50,984 nucleotides of DNA from an uncultured Prevotellaceae bacterium (GCA_902770195.1 CACXSA010000038.1:1-50984), one strand, 5' to 3'; numbered from the stretch's first letter, positions 8,884-17,944 are shown. Program-made: numbers and translations. Notes: a model not told the origin generated them from the letters alone.

Positions 8884-8957
8884 AAGTGAAAAGTGATAAG
8901 TGAAAAATTGGCTACCGCTATTCTTGGGAAAAGTGAAAAGCGAAAAGTGAAAAATAA
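8884..8957. repeat. AAAAGTGA-type repeats in the GH32 leader
   Basis: Two clusters (8884-8906 and 8928-8957) of AAGTGAAAAGTGATAAGTGA-like words separated by 21 bp. The same octamer recurs at 10654-10682 and, in reverse complement, inside the S46 peptidase signal-peptide codons near 44780-44813. Confidence 0.7.
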
Positions 8958-8979
8958 TTATAACTAAAAACAACAAGAC

Positions 8980-10671
8980 ATGAAGAAACTGTTATTGACA
9001 ATGATGGCAGTAGTGACGATGCTCATGGGAGCAACGGCACAGGTGAACTTCACCGTGCTGGGCGACAAGCATGTCATGCTGAAGGTGAAGCAGGGCGAGA
9101 AGTATCTGCTGATGCCCGTGCAGGAGTCTGAGGAGATTGCCGCCATTGCCGTGCTGAATGGCGACAACGAAATGGTGAAACGGCTGAATGTGAAGTTGGC
9201 CATTGACCGCGTCGATTATTATGTGCCTCTGGAACTGAAGGGTGCCAAGCTCCTGGACATCGAGTTTCACGGTGACCGCCGGCAGAAGGGCGCTGTGGGA
9301 GAGTTTGTCTGCTGGCGCGAGATGAAGTATTCCTCCACGTTCGACACCACCAACCGCGAGCATTTCCGTCCAATCTATCACCATACCCCGCAGTACGGAT
9401 GGATGAACGACCCGAATGGTATGTTCTATGATGCTAGCCGTGGTGTGTGGCATCTCTACTACCAGTGGAACCCCTACGGTTCTCAGTGGGAGAACATGAC
9501 GTGGGGACATTCTACCTCGCGCGACCTTATACACTGGGAGGCACAGCCCACGGCTATCGAGGCCGACTGGCTGGGCAGCATCTTCAGCGGCTCATGTGTC
9601 GTCAAGGGCGACGAGGTGGTAGCCATGTACACCTCTGCCGGTCATCACCAGACACAGTCGCTGGCTTTCTCGAAGGACGGCGGTCGCACCTTCCAGAAAT
9701 ATGCCGGCAATCCCGTGCTGACCACCAGCGATGTGGCAGACTTCCGCGACCCGCGTCCGTTCTGGAATGAGGACATCAAGGCATGGAACCTGATTCTGGC
9801 TGCCGGACAGGAGATGCGCATCTATTCGTCGAAAGACTTGAAGGAGTGGAAATACGAGAGCTCGTTCGGCAAGGAGTATGGCAATCACGGCGGTGTATGG
9901 GAATGCCCCGACCTGTTTGAGATTAAAAATGAAAAATTAAACATTAAAAATTGGGTGCTCATTTGCAACATCAACCCCGGAGGACCCTTCGGAGGAAGTG
10001 CCACCCAGTATTTCGTAGGTCAGTTCGATGGACATAAGTTCACGTGCGAGTCGATGCCTAAGGTGACGAAATGGATGGACTACGGCAAGGATCACTATGC
10101 TACGGTGTCGTTCTATAATGCTCCCGAGAACCGCCATGTCGTCATGGCATGGATGTCCAACTGGCAATATGCCAACCAGGTGCCCACCAAGCAGTTCCGC
10201 TCTGCCAACTCGATTCCCCGCGACTTGGGACTGTTCCGTGCCGGCGAGGAGACCTACGTCAGCGTAGTGCCTTCGAAAGAGATGCTGGCACTCCGTGGTA
10301 ACAAGGTGAAGAAGCCTACAGAGGCCTGCGAGATTGTTGTTGACGTGAAGAGCCAGGCAGAGATAGTGCTCTCGAACGACAAAGGCGAGCAGGTGGTGAT
10401 GAAATATGATGCTCCTAAGCAGACCTTCACGATGGACCGCCAGAAGAGTGGCATAGTGGATTTCAGTGAGGCATTCCCCTGCACGACGGTGGCTCCTACG
10501 CATGGCATCATCAAACAGCTGCGCATCTTCATAGACCGCTGTAGCATCGAGGTGTTCGATACCGACGGCAAGATGGCCATGACTAACCTGGTATTCCCCA
10601 GCGTGCCCTATAACAAGTTGCTGGTGAAGGGAGGAAAAGCGACTATCTATGAAGTGAAAAATGAAAAGTGA
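8980..10671 (+). CDS. GH32 beta-fructosidase (levanase/exo-inulinase type)
   Basis: Secreted glycoside hydrolase family 32 enzyme that releases fructose from fructans or sucrose. A signal peptide (about 1-21, ending ATAQ) is followed by an N-terminal beta domain like DUF4980 of Bacteroides fructanases, then the catalytic five-bladed propeller. WMNDPNG (141-147, nucleophile D144), RDP (256-258, transition-state Asp) and WECPDLF (307-313, acid/base E308) are all present. 563 residues is normal. Residues about 314-324 (EIKNEKLNIKN) are encoded by an AT-rich repeat inserted in a surface loop, and the last residues (VKNEK) plus the stop codon come from an AAAAGTGA repeat. First gene of a three-gene operon with a sugar importer and fructokinase. 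Confidence 0.92.
   Translation: MKKLLLTMMAVVTMLMGATAQVNFTVLGDKHVMLKVKQGEKYLLMPVQESEEIAAIAVLNGDNEMVKRLNVKLAIDRVDYYVPLELKGAKLLDIEFHGDRRQKGAVGEFVCWREMKYSSTFDTTNREHFRPIYHHTPQYGWMNDPNGMFYDASRGVWHLYYQWNPYGSQWENMTWGHSTSRDLIHWEAQPTAIEADWLGSIFSGSCVVKGDEVVAMYTSAGHHQTQSLAFSKDGGRTFQKYAGNPVLTTSDVADFRDPRPFWNEDIKAWNLILAAGQEMRIYSSKDLKEWKYESSFGKEYGNHGGVWECPDLFEIKNEKLNIKNWVLICNINPGGPFGGSATQYFVGQFDGHKFTCESMPKVTKWMDYGKDHYATVSFYNAPENRHVVMAWMSNWQYANQVPTKQFRSANSIPRDLGLFRAGEETYVSVVPSKEMLALRGNKVKKPTEACEIVVDVKSQAEIVLSNDKGEQVVMKYDAPKQTFTMDRQKSGIVDFSEAFPCTTVAPTHGIIKQLRIFIDRCSIEVFDTDGKMAMTNLVFPSVPYNKLLVKGGKATIYEVKNEK
9922..9952. repeat. AT-rich ATTAAAAATGAAAAATTA repeat inside the GH32 gene
   Basis: A 31-bp tract of the kind seen in spacers of this window (for example 11843-11868) lies in frame in the GH32 reading frame, where other family members have an unrelated loop. 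No stop or frameshift results. Confidence 0.6.
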
Positions 10672-10684
10672 AAAGTGAAGAATT

Positions 10685-11842
10685 ATGAATAAGAACAAAT
10701 CAATTTATCTGATTCCCGTGATGCTCAGCTTCTTCTGCATGGGCTTCGTGGACCTGGTGGGCATCGCCTCCAATTATGTGAAGGAAGACTTGGGATTGAC
10801 TGACTCAGTAGCAAACATCTTCCCGTCGTTGGTTTTCTTCTGGTTCCTCATCTTCAGTGTTCCCACGGGTATGCTGATGAACAAGATAGGCCGTAAGAAC
10901 ACCGTGCTGCTATCGCTGGTAGTGACCGTAGTGTCGCTCTTCATCCCCCTGTTCGACAATTCGTTCGTCACCATGCTTGTCGCATTCTCCCTGCTGGGCA
11001 TCGGCAATGCACTGATGCAGACCAGTATCAACCCCCTGGCCATGCTCATCATCGGCGACAAGAATCTGGCATCGACGCTCACCTTCGGACAGTTTGTGAA
11101 AGCCATCGCCTCTTTTCTGGCACCCTATCTTGCCATGTGGGGAGCCACACAGGCCATGCCTTCCTTTGGTTATGACTGGCGCGTGCTCTTCCTCGTTTAT
11201 CTGGTGGTGGGTCTTCTCTCTGCAGCACTCCTGTGGGCAACACCCATTCATGAGGAGATGACCGCAGGTCGCTCGTCGTCGTTCATAGACTGTATCAGAC
11301 TGCTTGGCAAGCCCATCGTGCTGCTGTCATTCTTCGGCATCATGTGCCATGTGGGCATCGACGTGGGTACCAACACCACAGCACCGAAGCTGCTGATGGA
11401 ACGTGTAGGCATGACACTCAACGAGGCAGCCTTCGCTACATCGCTCTATTTCATCTTCCGTACCATCGGAGCCCTCACCGGTTCGTTCTTCCTCCGCATC
11501 ATGAAGACACGGTGGTTCTTCATCATCAGCGTTTGCTTTATGGCAGCATCCATGGCACTCATGTTCGGCGGACAGTCGAAGGCTGTGCTCTATACCGCCA
11601 TCGCACTGGTAGGATACGGTAACTCCAACATCTTCTCCATGGCGTTCTCCGAGGCACTTCTCTCCGTGCCCGACAAACAGAACGAGGTTTCGGGCCTGAT
11701 GATCATGGGACTCTTCGGTGGAACTATCTTCCCGCTCGTCATGGGATTCTGTAGCGATGCCATAGGACAGGCGGGTGCCGTAGCCGTCATGGCTGTCGGT
11801 GTGCTCTACCTCTTCACGTATATTCCGAAGGTGAAACATTAA
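10685..11842 (+). CDS. FHS-type MFS sugar:H+ symporter (fructose importer)
   Basis: Inner-membrane major facilitator of 385 residues with about 12 hydrophobic segments. It begins MNKNKSIYLIPVMLSFFCMGFVD, contains the MFS loop GMLMNKIGRKNTV, and has the FucP/GlcP-like GNALMQTSINPLAMLI segment. It lies 13 bp after the GH32 gene and before a fructokinase gene, the same order as the monosaccharide importer in Bacteroides fructan loci, so fructose is the likely substrate. The GH32-importer spacer is an AAAAGTGA repeat. No TonB-dependent SusC/SusD pair is present here, so uptake of longer fructans would need genes elsewhere. Confidence 0.85.
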   Translation: MNKNKSIYLIPVMLSFFCMGFVDLVGIASNYVKEDLGLTDSVANIFPSLVFFWFLIFSVPTGMLMNKIGRKNTVLLSLVVTVVSLFIPLFDNSFVTMLVAFSLLGIGNALMQTSINPLAMLIIGDKNLASTLTFGQFVKAIASFLAPYLAMWGATQAMPSFGYDWRVLFLVYLVVGLLSAALLWATPIHEEMTAGRSSSFIDCIRLLGKPIVLLSFFGIMCHVGIDVGTNTTAPKLLMERVGMTLNEAAFATSLYFIFRTIGALTGSFFLRIMKTRWFFIISVCFMAASMALMFGGQSKAVLYTAIALVGYGNSNIFSMAFSEALLSVPDKQNEVSGLMIMGLFGGTIFPLVMGFCSDAIGQAGAVAVMAVGVLYLFTYIPKVKH

Positions 11843-11868
11843 AGATTAAAAATTAAAGATTAAATATT

Positions 11869-12756
11869 ATGGCTAACAAACGTTATGTAGTAGGCCTCGG
11901 TGAGGCATTATGGGATGTACTTCCCGACGGAAAGAAACTAGGTGGTGCGCCTGCCAACTTTGCTTATCATGCAGGACAGTTCGGACTGCAGACACTTGCT
12001 GTCAGCGCACTGGGTGAGGACGCACTGGCTGATGAGACCATTGAGGCATTGAAGGAGCATGGCCTGAACTATCTCATGCCGCGTGTGAAATATCCTACCG
12101 GCACGGTGCAGGTGACACTGAGCGGTGACGGAATACCCGCTTACGAGATCAAGGAGAATGTGGCATGGGACAATATCCCCTATACCGCCGAGATTGCCGA
12201 GGTGGCCAAGAACGCCCGTGCAGTGTGCTTCGGCTCGCTGGCTCAGCGCAACGTCGTGTCGTGGGCTACCATCCGTCAGTTCCTTGACGATACCCCCTCC
12301 GACTGCATCAAGATTTTCGATATCAACCTGCGTCAGCAGTTCTATACCAAGGATGTCATCGAGGAGTCCTTTAAGCGTTGCAACATCCTCAAGATCAACG
12401 ATGAGGAATTGGTGGTTATCAAGCGGATGTATGGCTACGACGACCTCGACATGCGCGACATCTGCCAGAAGATTCTCACCGACTATAACCTGAAGATGCT
12501 GGTGCTCACCTGTGGCACCAACGGTTCCTACGTCTTCGCACCCGGACTCACCTCGTTCCAGGAGACACCGAAGGTGACCGTGGCAGATACCGTAGGTGCC
12601 GGCGACTCGTTCACGGGTTCCTTCTGTGCTGCCATCCTTAACGGCAAGCCCATGGAGGAGGCGCACCGCATCGCCGTAGAGGTGTCGGCATACGTGTGCA
12701 CCCAGAACGGTGCCATGCCCACCTATCCCGAGAGTCTGGTGGCTAAAGTAAAGTGA
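11869..12756 (+). CDS. Fructokinase (PfkB-family carbohydrate kinase)
   Basis: Cytoplasmic ribokinase-like kinase of 295 residues that should phosphorylate fructose delivered by the upstream importer. The substrate-binding GGAPANFAYH is at about 25-34 and the PfkB signature DTVGAGDSFTGSF, with catalytic Asp in GAGD, near 239-251. The spacer from the importer gene (11843-11868) is another AT-rich repeat (TTAAAGATTAAAAATTAAAG). Last gene of the operon, followed by a strong terminator. Fructose specificity is inferred from the neighbours. Confidence 0.9.
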   Translation: MANKRYVVGLGEALWDVLPDGKKLGGAPANFAYHAGQFGLQTLAVSALGEDALADETIEALKEHGLNYLMPRVKYPTGTVQVTLSGDGIPAYEIKENVAWDNIPYTAEIAEVAKNARAVCFGSLAQRNVVSWATIRQFLDDTPSDCIKIFDINLRQQFYTKDVIEESFKRCNILKINDEELVVIKRMYGYDDLDMRDICQKILTDYNLKMLVLTCGTNGSYVFAPGLTSFQETPKVTVADTVGAGDSFTGSFCAAILNGKPMEEAHRIAVEVSAYVCTQNGAMPTYPESLVAKVK

Positions 12757-12814
12757 TTTTAGCTTTTGGCTATTAGCTTTTAGCCATTTACCAACAGCCA
12801 ACACCCAACAGCCA

Positions 12815-12852
12815 ACACCCCTGCAACCCTTTCGTGGTGCAGGGGTGTTTTT
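12815..12852 (+). terminator. Strong terminator of the fructan operon
   Basis: An 11-bp perfect stem, ACACCCCTGCA (12815-12825) with TGCAGGGGTGT (12838-12848), then T5. It is preceded by small duplications (CCAACAGCCAACACC twice, 12791-12820; AGCTTTTGGCTATTAGC words, 12758-12785). Confidence 0.88.
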
Positions 12853-12900
12853 CTTGTGCCCCATATTTCAGGGGCATTGGCGATTTTTCTTTCCTTTTTT

Positions 12901-12932
12901 CTTGTTTACCTTATTTCTTTTTCCTATCTTTG
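12901..12932 (+). promoter_or_regulatory. Promoter of the porin gene
   Basis: TATCTTTG at 12925-12932 with CTTG at 12901-12904, 20 nt upstream (one mismatch from TTTG). The leader to ATG 12962 is about 23 nt. Confidence 0.6.
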
Positions 12933-12961
12933 TCCCCGTAATTATGCATTAATTATGAATT

Positions 12962-14332
12962 ATGAATAAACTACTGACCCGCCTGTTTTCTGTAGCGTTC
13001 CTGACGTTGCATACCGTCATGATGAGTGCACAGACCGATTCTACAAAGCTCAACCAGTTGAACTTCGGACTAAACGTAATGACCCACGGTGAAATGATGA
13101 ACGGCGGACTGCCGTACAGCCGTACTGATGTGCCCGAAAAACGCTCCAGTTTCCTGCTTGGCCGCTTCCGTCTCTTGGTTGGCTATGAGCGCCCCTACCT
13201 TGAGGTGCAGGCCGTCGTGCAAAACAAGTCGGTATGGGGTACCAGCGGCGGGCAGACCCTTAACCTCTATGAAGGGTGGGTGAAGGGGAAAGCCCCCTGT
13301 GGACTCTTCGCACAGTTGGGACGTGTGGCACTGTCCTACGACGATGAGCGCATCATCGGTCCTAACGACTTCGCTATGGCTTCTATGTCCCACGACGTGG
13401 TCAGGGTGGGTTATGAGGGACATGGTCATCAGGCACATGCCATCTTCGCCTATAACCAGAACGCCGAGCATGTCTATTCCACTACCTATTACGACAACGG
13501 CTCACAGCCCTATAAGACCATGCAGACCTTCTGGTATCACTACGACGTGCCCCGCTTCCCGCTGGGTGCCTCGCTGCTCTTCATGAATGTGGGCATGCAG
13601 GCCGGCGAGCTGGACCGCCCGGCCGAGGAACCCTCGCAAGGCGAGAATTCCTCCAAGCCCGCTTCCACCGAATACCAGCAGCTCTATGGCGGCTACCTCA
13701 ATTTCCACCCCCGTAGGCTCACCCTTGAGGCGGCCTACTACCGGCAGACGGGAAAGATAGTCAATGCCACCAGCAAGGGAGCCAGTGACATCCGCGCCTG
13801 GATGTTAGGTACCAAGGCCACCTTCCAGCCTGCTGATAGTTACGGGTTTACCGTTGGCTACGACTACCTTAGTGGCGATGAGGACGTGATAGCCCCCGAT
13901 CCCGGCGATATCGGACTCATTCAGCACACCACCAATATGGGCTTCTGTCCCCTCTTCGGGTCGCGCAACAAGTTCTATGGTATCATGGACTATTTCTATG
14001 AGAGTGCCTACATCAACGGCTTCACCCCCGGACTGCAGAATGCCTTCATTGGCGGCTTCGGCAATCCTGTGCCCCAGTTGAACATCAGCGCCACCTACCA
14101 TTACCTCGCCGTGGCCACCTCCTTGGAGAAAGGCAATCGTACCCTCGGACACAGCATCGACCTGCAGGCCACCTACACCTTCTCCGATGTCGTATCCCTG
14201 TCGGCAGGCTACACCTTGATGTTCGGCACCGACACCCTGGAGCGCCTGAAGCGCGAAGCCAGCGAGAAAAGTGCTCGATGGGGATGGTTCTCGCTGGTCG
14301 TCTCCCCCAAGCTTTTCAGCACCAAATGGTGA
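12962..14332 (+). CDS. Outer-membrane beta-barrel protein (porin-like)
   Basis: Predicted secreted protein of 456 residues. The signal peptide (about 1-23, ending MSAQ) is followed by alternating aromatic/polar strands throughout and a C-terminal strand ending in a tryptophan (FSTKW), typical of barrel insertion. Segments such as RLLVGYERPYLEVQAV, AAYYRQTGK and NKFYGIMDYFYES suggest an alginate-export/OprP-like porin fold, but I cannot name the substrate. It has its own promoter and lies between the fructan operon terminator and the convergent asnB gene. Co-function with fructan use is possible but unproven. Confidence 0.75.
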   Translation: MNKLLTRLFSVAFLTLHTVMMSAQTDSTKLNQLNFGLNVMTHGEMMNGGLPYSRTDVPEKRSSFLLGRFRLLVGYERPYLEVQAVVQNKSVWGTSGGQTLNLYEGWVKGKAPCGLFAQLGRVALSYDDERIIGPNDFAMASMSHDVVRVGYEGHGHQAHAIFAYNQNAEHVYSTTYYDNGSQPYKTMQTFWYHYDVPRFPLGASLLFMNVGMQAGELDRPAEEPSQGENSSKPASTEYQQLYGGYLNFHPRRLTLEAAYYRQTGKIVNATSKGASDIRAWMLGTKATFQPADSYGFTVGYDYLSGDEDVIAPDPGDIGLIQHTTNMGFCPLFGSRNKFYGIMDYFYESAYINGFTPGLQNAFIGGFGNPVPQLNISATYHYLAVATSLEKGNRTLGHSIDLQATYTFSDVVSLSAGYTLMFGTDTLERLKREASEKSARWGWFSLVVSPKLFSTKW

Positions 14333-14353
14333 TGTCATTCTTCAGTATGCCAT

Positions 14354-14425
14354 CTCATGCACACCTTTGACGGCAAAATTTTGTCGCTCCGTCAATAGGC
14401 CTGCTCATGCACGCCTTTGACGGCA
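14354..14425. repeat. Duplicated asnB 3' end
   Basis: The 22 bp at 14354-14375 repeat 14404-14425 with one mismatch, 50 bp apart. Read on the minus strand, the live gene ends AVKGVHEQAY-stop and the second copy just downstream encodes AVKGVHEMAY-stop. TTGACGG (14367-14373) and CCGTCAA (14389-14395) can also form a hairpin. Confidence 0.75.
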
Positions 14426-16107
14426 CGGCCTGAGGGGTCATTTAGGTTGCGGAAGGCGGCATCCCACTCGAGGGCGATGGCAGTGCTGCACGCCACACTG
14501 GCCTCGGAAGGTACGCTAAGGGCGGCGGAGTCGCTGGGGAAGTGCTCGGCAAAGATGCTGCGGTAGTAATACTCTTCCTTGTTCTTAGGCGGATTGATGG
14601 GGAAACGCTCGGCAGCATGTGCCATCTGCTCGTCAGAAACTGCTGCTGCCGTCACGGCCTTCAGTGTGTCAATCCACGAGTAGCCGACACCGTCGCTGAA
14701 CTGCTCCTTCTGGCGCCATGCCACTTCGGCGGGCAAAAGATGGGCAAAGGCCTCACGGACAATCTTCTTCTCGATGGTCTGCCCCGGACACATCTTGACC
14801 TCGGGATTGAGTCGCATGGCAACATCCAGGAACTCCTTGTCGAGGAAGGGCACACGACCCTCGACACCCCATGCCGACAGACTCTTGTTGGCGCGCAGAC
14901 AGTCGTAGAGGTACAGCTTGGAGAGCTTGCGTACGGTCTCCTCGTGGAAGTCCTTGGCCGACGGGGCCTTGTGGAAGTAGAGGTAGCCACCGAATATCTC
15001 GTCGGCACCCTCGCCACTAAGCACCATCTTGATACCCATTGACTTGATGACCCTTGCCAACAGGTACATGGGTGTGGAGGCGCGGACGGTGGTGACGTCG
15101 TAGGTCTCGATGTAGTAGATGACGTCGCGGATGGCATCGAGTCCTTCTTGGATGGTATAGTTGATTTCGTGGTGAACAGTACCGATATGGTCGGCCACGA
15201 GTTTGGCCTTCGCCAAATCGGGAGCACCCTTCAGTCCTACAGCAAAGGAGTGCAGACGGGGCCACCAAGCCTTGCTCTTCGAGTCGTCTTCGATACGATG
15301 CTCTGAGAACTTCTCGGCGATGGCGGAGATGACCGACGAGTCGAGTCCGCCCGAGAGCAGCACGCCATAGGGCACGTCGCTCATCAGCTGGCGCTTGACG
15401 GCAGCGGTGAGACCGTCGCGGATGGCATCGACAGAAGCGGGGTTGTCCTTCACGGCGTCATATTTGAACCAGTCGCGCTGATAGTAGCGCTTCATGCCGG
15501 GGTCGACACTCCTATAATAGTGGCCGGGCAGGAATGGCTCGTAGTGCTCACACTGGCCTTCGAGGGCTTTCAACTCAGAAGCCACATACACCTTGCCGTC
15601 GCTGTCGTAGCCAATATAAAGGGGTATGACACCGATGGGGTCACGGCCTATCAGAAACTCATCACGCTCCTCGTCGTAGAGAACGAAGGCGAAGATGCCG
15701 CTGAGCTGTTCTAACATTGAACAAATTTGCTCATGAGTAACAAAGTCCCCCTCGCCCTTTGGAGAGGGGTTAGGGGTGAGGCCTCTGTACAGTGCCAGGA
15801 TAACCTCACAGTCGGAGCCCGTCTGGAACTCGTACTGTCCGGCATAGCGACGGCGAATGTCCTGATGGTTGTAGATCTCGCCGTTGACGGCCAGCACCTG
15901 TTTGCGGTCGGGCGAGTACAACGGCTGGCCTCCGCTCTCAGGATCGACGATGCTCAACCGCTCGTGGGCGAGGATGGCCGAGCCGCCACAGTATATTCCA
16001 CTCCAGTCGGGTCCGCGGTGGCGGATCTTCTGACTCATCTTCAGTGCTTTCTCTCTCAGTGTATGCGTCTGTTCCTTGACGTTTAATATTGCTACAATTC
16101 CACACAT
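14392..16107 (-). CDS. asnB: Asparagine synthase B (glutamine-hydrolysing)
   Basis: Makes asparagine from aspartate, ATP and glutamine in the cytoplasm. The class II glutaminase domain starts with catalytic Cys2 (MCGIVAI) and has HRGPD and NGEIYNH; the synthetase domain has the pyrophosphatase loop SGGLDSS. 571 residues. A palindromic insert at residues about 109-121 (LTPNPSPKGEGD) lies between ILALYRG and the glutaminase end LSGIFAFVLYD, where relatives have a short loop; the frame stays open. The gene starts 4 bp after the pyrG stop, so the two glutamine amidotransferases are co-transcribed. The C-terminal codons are duplicated just beyond the stop. Confidence 0.93.
   Translation of the reverse strand: MCGIVAILNVKEQTHTLREKALKMSQKIRHRGPDWSGIYCGGSAILAHERLSIVDPESGGQPLYSPDRKQVLAVNGEIYNHQDIRRRYAGQYEFQTGSDCEVILALYRGLTPNPSPKGEGDFVTHEQICSMLEQLSGIFAFVLYDEERDEFLIGRDPIGVIPLYIGYDSDGKVYVASELKALEGQCEHYEPFLPGHYYRSVDPGMKRYYQRDWFKYDAVKDNPASVDAIRDGLTAAVKRQLMSDVPYGVLLSGGLDSSVISAIAEKFSEHRIEDDSKSKAWWPRLHSFAVGLKGAPDLAKAKLVADHIGTVHHEINYTIQEGLDAIRDVIYYIETYDVTTVRASTPMYLLARVIKSMGIKMVLSGEGADEIFGGYLYFHKAPSAKDFHEETVRKLSKLYLYDCLRANKSLSAWGVEGRVPFLDKEFLDVAMRLNPEVKMCPGQTIEKKIVREAFAHLLPAEVAWRQKEQFSDGVGYSWIDTLKAVTAAAVSDEQMAHAAERFPINPPKNKEEYYYRSIFAEHFPSDSAALSVPSEASVACSTAIALEWDAAFRNLNDPSGRAVKGVHEQAY
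15746..15782. repeat. GC-rich palindromic insert in asnB (single copy, variant)
   Basis: Contains CCCCCTCGCCCTTTGG then AGAGGGG and a TAGGGGTGAGG flank. It belongs to the same style of insert as those in pyrG, dapF and glt genes but with a different flank. No inverted partner was found within 200 bp. Confidence 0.75.
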
Positions 16108-16111
16108 AATA

Positions 16112-17920
16112 TCACTTATTTTTAATACATGCTTTGATGAACGACAGGAAGAGCGGGTGCGGATGGAGCACCGTTGACGAATATTCCGGATGAAACTGGG
16201 TACCGATGTACCAGCGGTTCTCGGGAATCTCGACGATTTCTACCAGGTTGGCGGCGGGGTTAATGCCCACGCACCGCATGCCATTCTTCTCGTACTCTTC
16301 CTTATAGGCATTGTTAAACTCATAGCGATGGCGATGGCGTTCGCTGATTAGAAGACCCTCCAGCAGACCCTCCCCCAGCCCCTCCCTGTTATGGAGGGGA
16401 GTAGATAGTTCTGACTGCGAATATGCATCAAATGACTTACTACCTTTTAATACCTTACAATCGTATGCGCCTAATCTCATCGTACCACCCATCTCAGTGA
16501 TGCTCTTTTGTTCTTCCATCAGGTCAATCACATTCACAGGCTCTTGGTGACTACTCCCCTCCATAACAGGGAGGGGCTGGGGGAGGGTCTGTTGCTGGAG
16601 GGTCTGCTTGGGGGTGGGTCTCATCTCGGCACTATTGGCATCTTTGTATCCCAGCACGTTACGGGCAAACTCGATGACCATCATCTGCATGCCCAGACAG
16701 ATGCCGAAGGTGGGGACGTCGTGGGTGCGACCATATTGCGCGGCGATAATCTTACCCTCGATGCCACGCTGTCCGAAGCCCGGACAAATAAGTATGCCTG
16801 CCATGTCGCCCAACTTGTCGGCCACATTATCACCGGTCACCTCCTCGCTGTTGATGAAATGGATCTTTGTCTTCACGTCATTGTAGATGCCCGCCAGGTT
16901 CAGACTCTCGCGGATACTCTTGTAGGCATCCTGCAGGTCGTACTTGCCCACCAGTGCCACATGCACCTCGCGGGTTGCCTTGCGCTGCTTGTCGAGGAAA
17001 GAGAGCCAGGCGGTCCAAGCCTCCCCAAGCCCCTCCGAAAGAGGGGATGTTTGATTACTTGTAGCAATGGGGATGGCTGCGGAATTAGGTATCTTAACAC
17101 CCCCTCCTTTGGAGGGGCTTGGGGAGGCCTTTACCTTTCTTAATATGGCAGCATCGAGTCCTTGTTGCTGCATGCTCACGGGCACCTCGTAGATGGAAGG
17201 CATATCCTCGCTCTGCACGACGCACTCCAGATCGACATTACAGAACGAAGCCACCTTCATGCGCAGATGATCGTCAAGGTGACGTTCGGTTCGGAGCACG
17301 AGAATGTCGGGCTGGATACCCATCGACTGCAATTCCTTGACACTATGCTGTGTGGGCTTGGTCTTCAGCTCGTCGGCAGCTTTTAGATAAGGCACGTAGG
17401 TAAGGTGTACACATACGGCATTACGTCCCAACTGCCACCGCAACTGTCGGATAGCCTCCATGAACGGCGCACTCTCTATGTCGCCGATGGTGCCGCCTAC
17501 CTCGGTAATGACGAAGTCGAAAGAGGACCCTTCCCTTAGCATACGTCTCTTAATCTCGTCGGTGATGTGTGGCACTACCTGGATGGTCTTGCCCAGATAG
17601 TCGCCACGGCGTTCACGGTCGATGACGGTCTTGTAGATACGTCCTGTTGTTATAGAGTTGTTTCGTGTTGTATGTATGCCTGTAAAGCGCTCGTAGTGAC
17701 CCAGGTCGAGGTCGGTCTCAAAACCGTCCTCCGTCACGTAGCACTCGCCGTGCTCGTAGGGGTTCAGCGTGCCCGGGTCGATGTTGATATAGGGGTCGAA
17801 CTTCTGGATGGTGACTTTATAGCCGCGTGCCTGCAGCAATTTGCCTATCGAGGCTGCTATGATGCCTTTCCCTAAGGAGGAAACAACACCGCCCGTCACA
17901 AAAATGTACTTTGTATCCAT
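16112..17920 (-). CDS. pyrG: CTP synthase with palindromic inserts
   Basis: Converts UTP to CTP using ATP and glutamine. The amidoligase domain begins MDTKYIFVTGGVVSSLGKGI; the glutaminase domain has the GICLGMQ nucleophile elbow and ends near FHPEYSS. At 602 residues it is about 65 longer than usual. The excess is three inserts: about 265-301 in the interdomain linker (a composite element), 434-457 before NVIDLMEEQ ([11 protein letters not shown]), and 504-522 before ISERHRHRYEF (TPLHNREGLGEG). All are in frame and avoid catalytic motifs, so the enzyme is probably functional. I prefer ATG 17920 (MDTK); an in-frame ATG at 17929 would add MRF. Upstream gene of the pyrG-asnB operon. Confidence 0.93.
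   Translation of the reverse strand: MDTKYIFVTGGVVSSLGKGIIAASIGKLLQARGYKVTIQKFDPYINIDPGTLNPYEHGECYVTEDGFETDLDLGHYERFTGIHTTRNNSITTGRIYKTVIDRERRGDYLGKTIQVVPHITDEIKRRMLREGSSFDFVITEVGGTIGDIESAPFMEAIRQLRWQLGRNAVCVHLTYVPYLKAADELKTKPTQHSVKELQSMGIQPDILVLRTERHLDDHLRMKVASFCNVDLECVVQSEDMPSIYEVPVSMQQQGLDAAILRKVKASPSPSKGGGVKIPNSAAIPIATSNQTSPLSEGLGEAWTAWLSFLDKQRKATREVHVALVGKYDLQDAYKSIRESLNLAGIYNDVKTKIHFINSEEVTGDNVADKLGDMAGILICPGFGQRGIEGKIIAAQYGRTHDVPTFGICLGMQMMVIEFARNVLGYKDANSAEMRPTPKQTLQQQTLPQPLPVMEGSSHQEPVNVIDLMEEQKSITEMGGTMRLGAYDCKVLKGSKSFDAYSQSELSTPLHNREGLGEGLLEGLLISERHRHRYEFNNAYKEEYEKNGMRCVGINPAANLVEIVEIPENRWYIGTQFHPEYSSTVLHPHPLFLSFIKACIKNK
16355..16412. repeat. Palindromic insert in pyrG (forward copy of a pair)
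   Basis: GACCCTCCCCCAGCCCC-type flank, then hairpin CCCCTCC (16379-16385)/GGAGGGG (16393-16399) with a 7-nt loop, then AGTAG. Read on the coding strand as TPLHNREGLGEGLLEGLL. Confidence 0.88.
16548..16620. repeat. Palindromic insert in pyrG (reverse copy of the pair)
   Basis: The inverted partner: CTACT, hairpin CCCCTCC (16556-16562)/GGAGGGG (16570-16576), then CTGGGGGAGGGTC. The 156 bp between the two hairpins include normal pyrG codons in normal orientation. Read as [14 protein letters not shown]. Confidence 0.88.
17019..17128. repeat. 110-bp composite element in pyrG with 18-bp inverted ends
   Basis: Perfect terminal inverted repeats GCCTCCCCAAGCCCCTCC (17019-17036 and 17111-17128). Two hairpins (17030-17046, 17101-17117) enclose a 54-bp core that is homologous to the cores at 30252-30305 and 32013-32066. 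It is open in the pyrG frame. Confidence 0.9.
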
Positions 17921-17944
17921 AAAACGCATTTATTCTATGGACTG

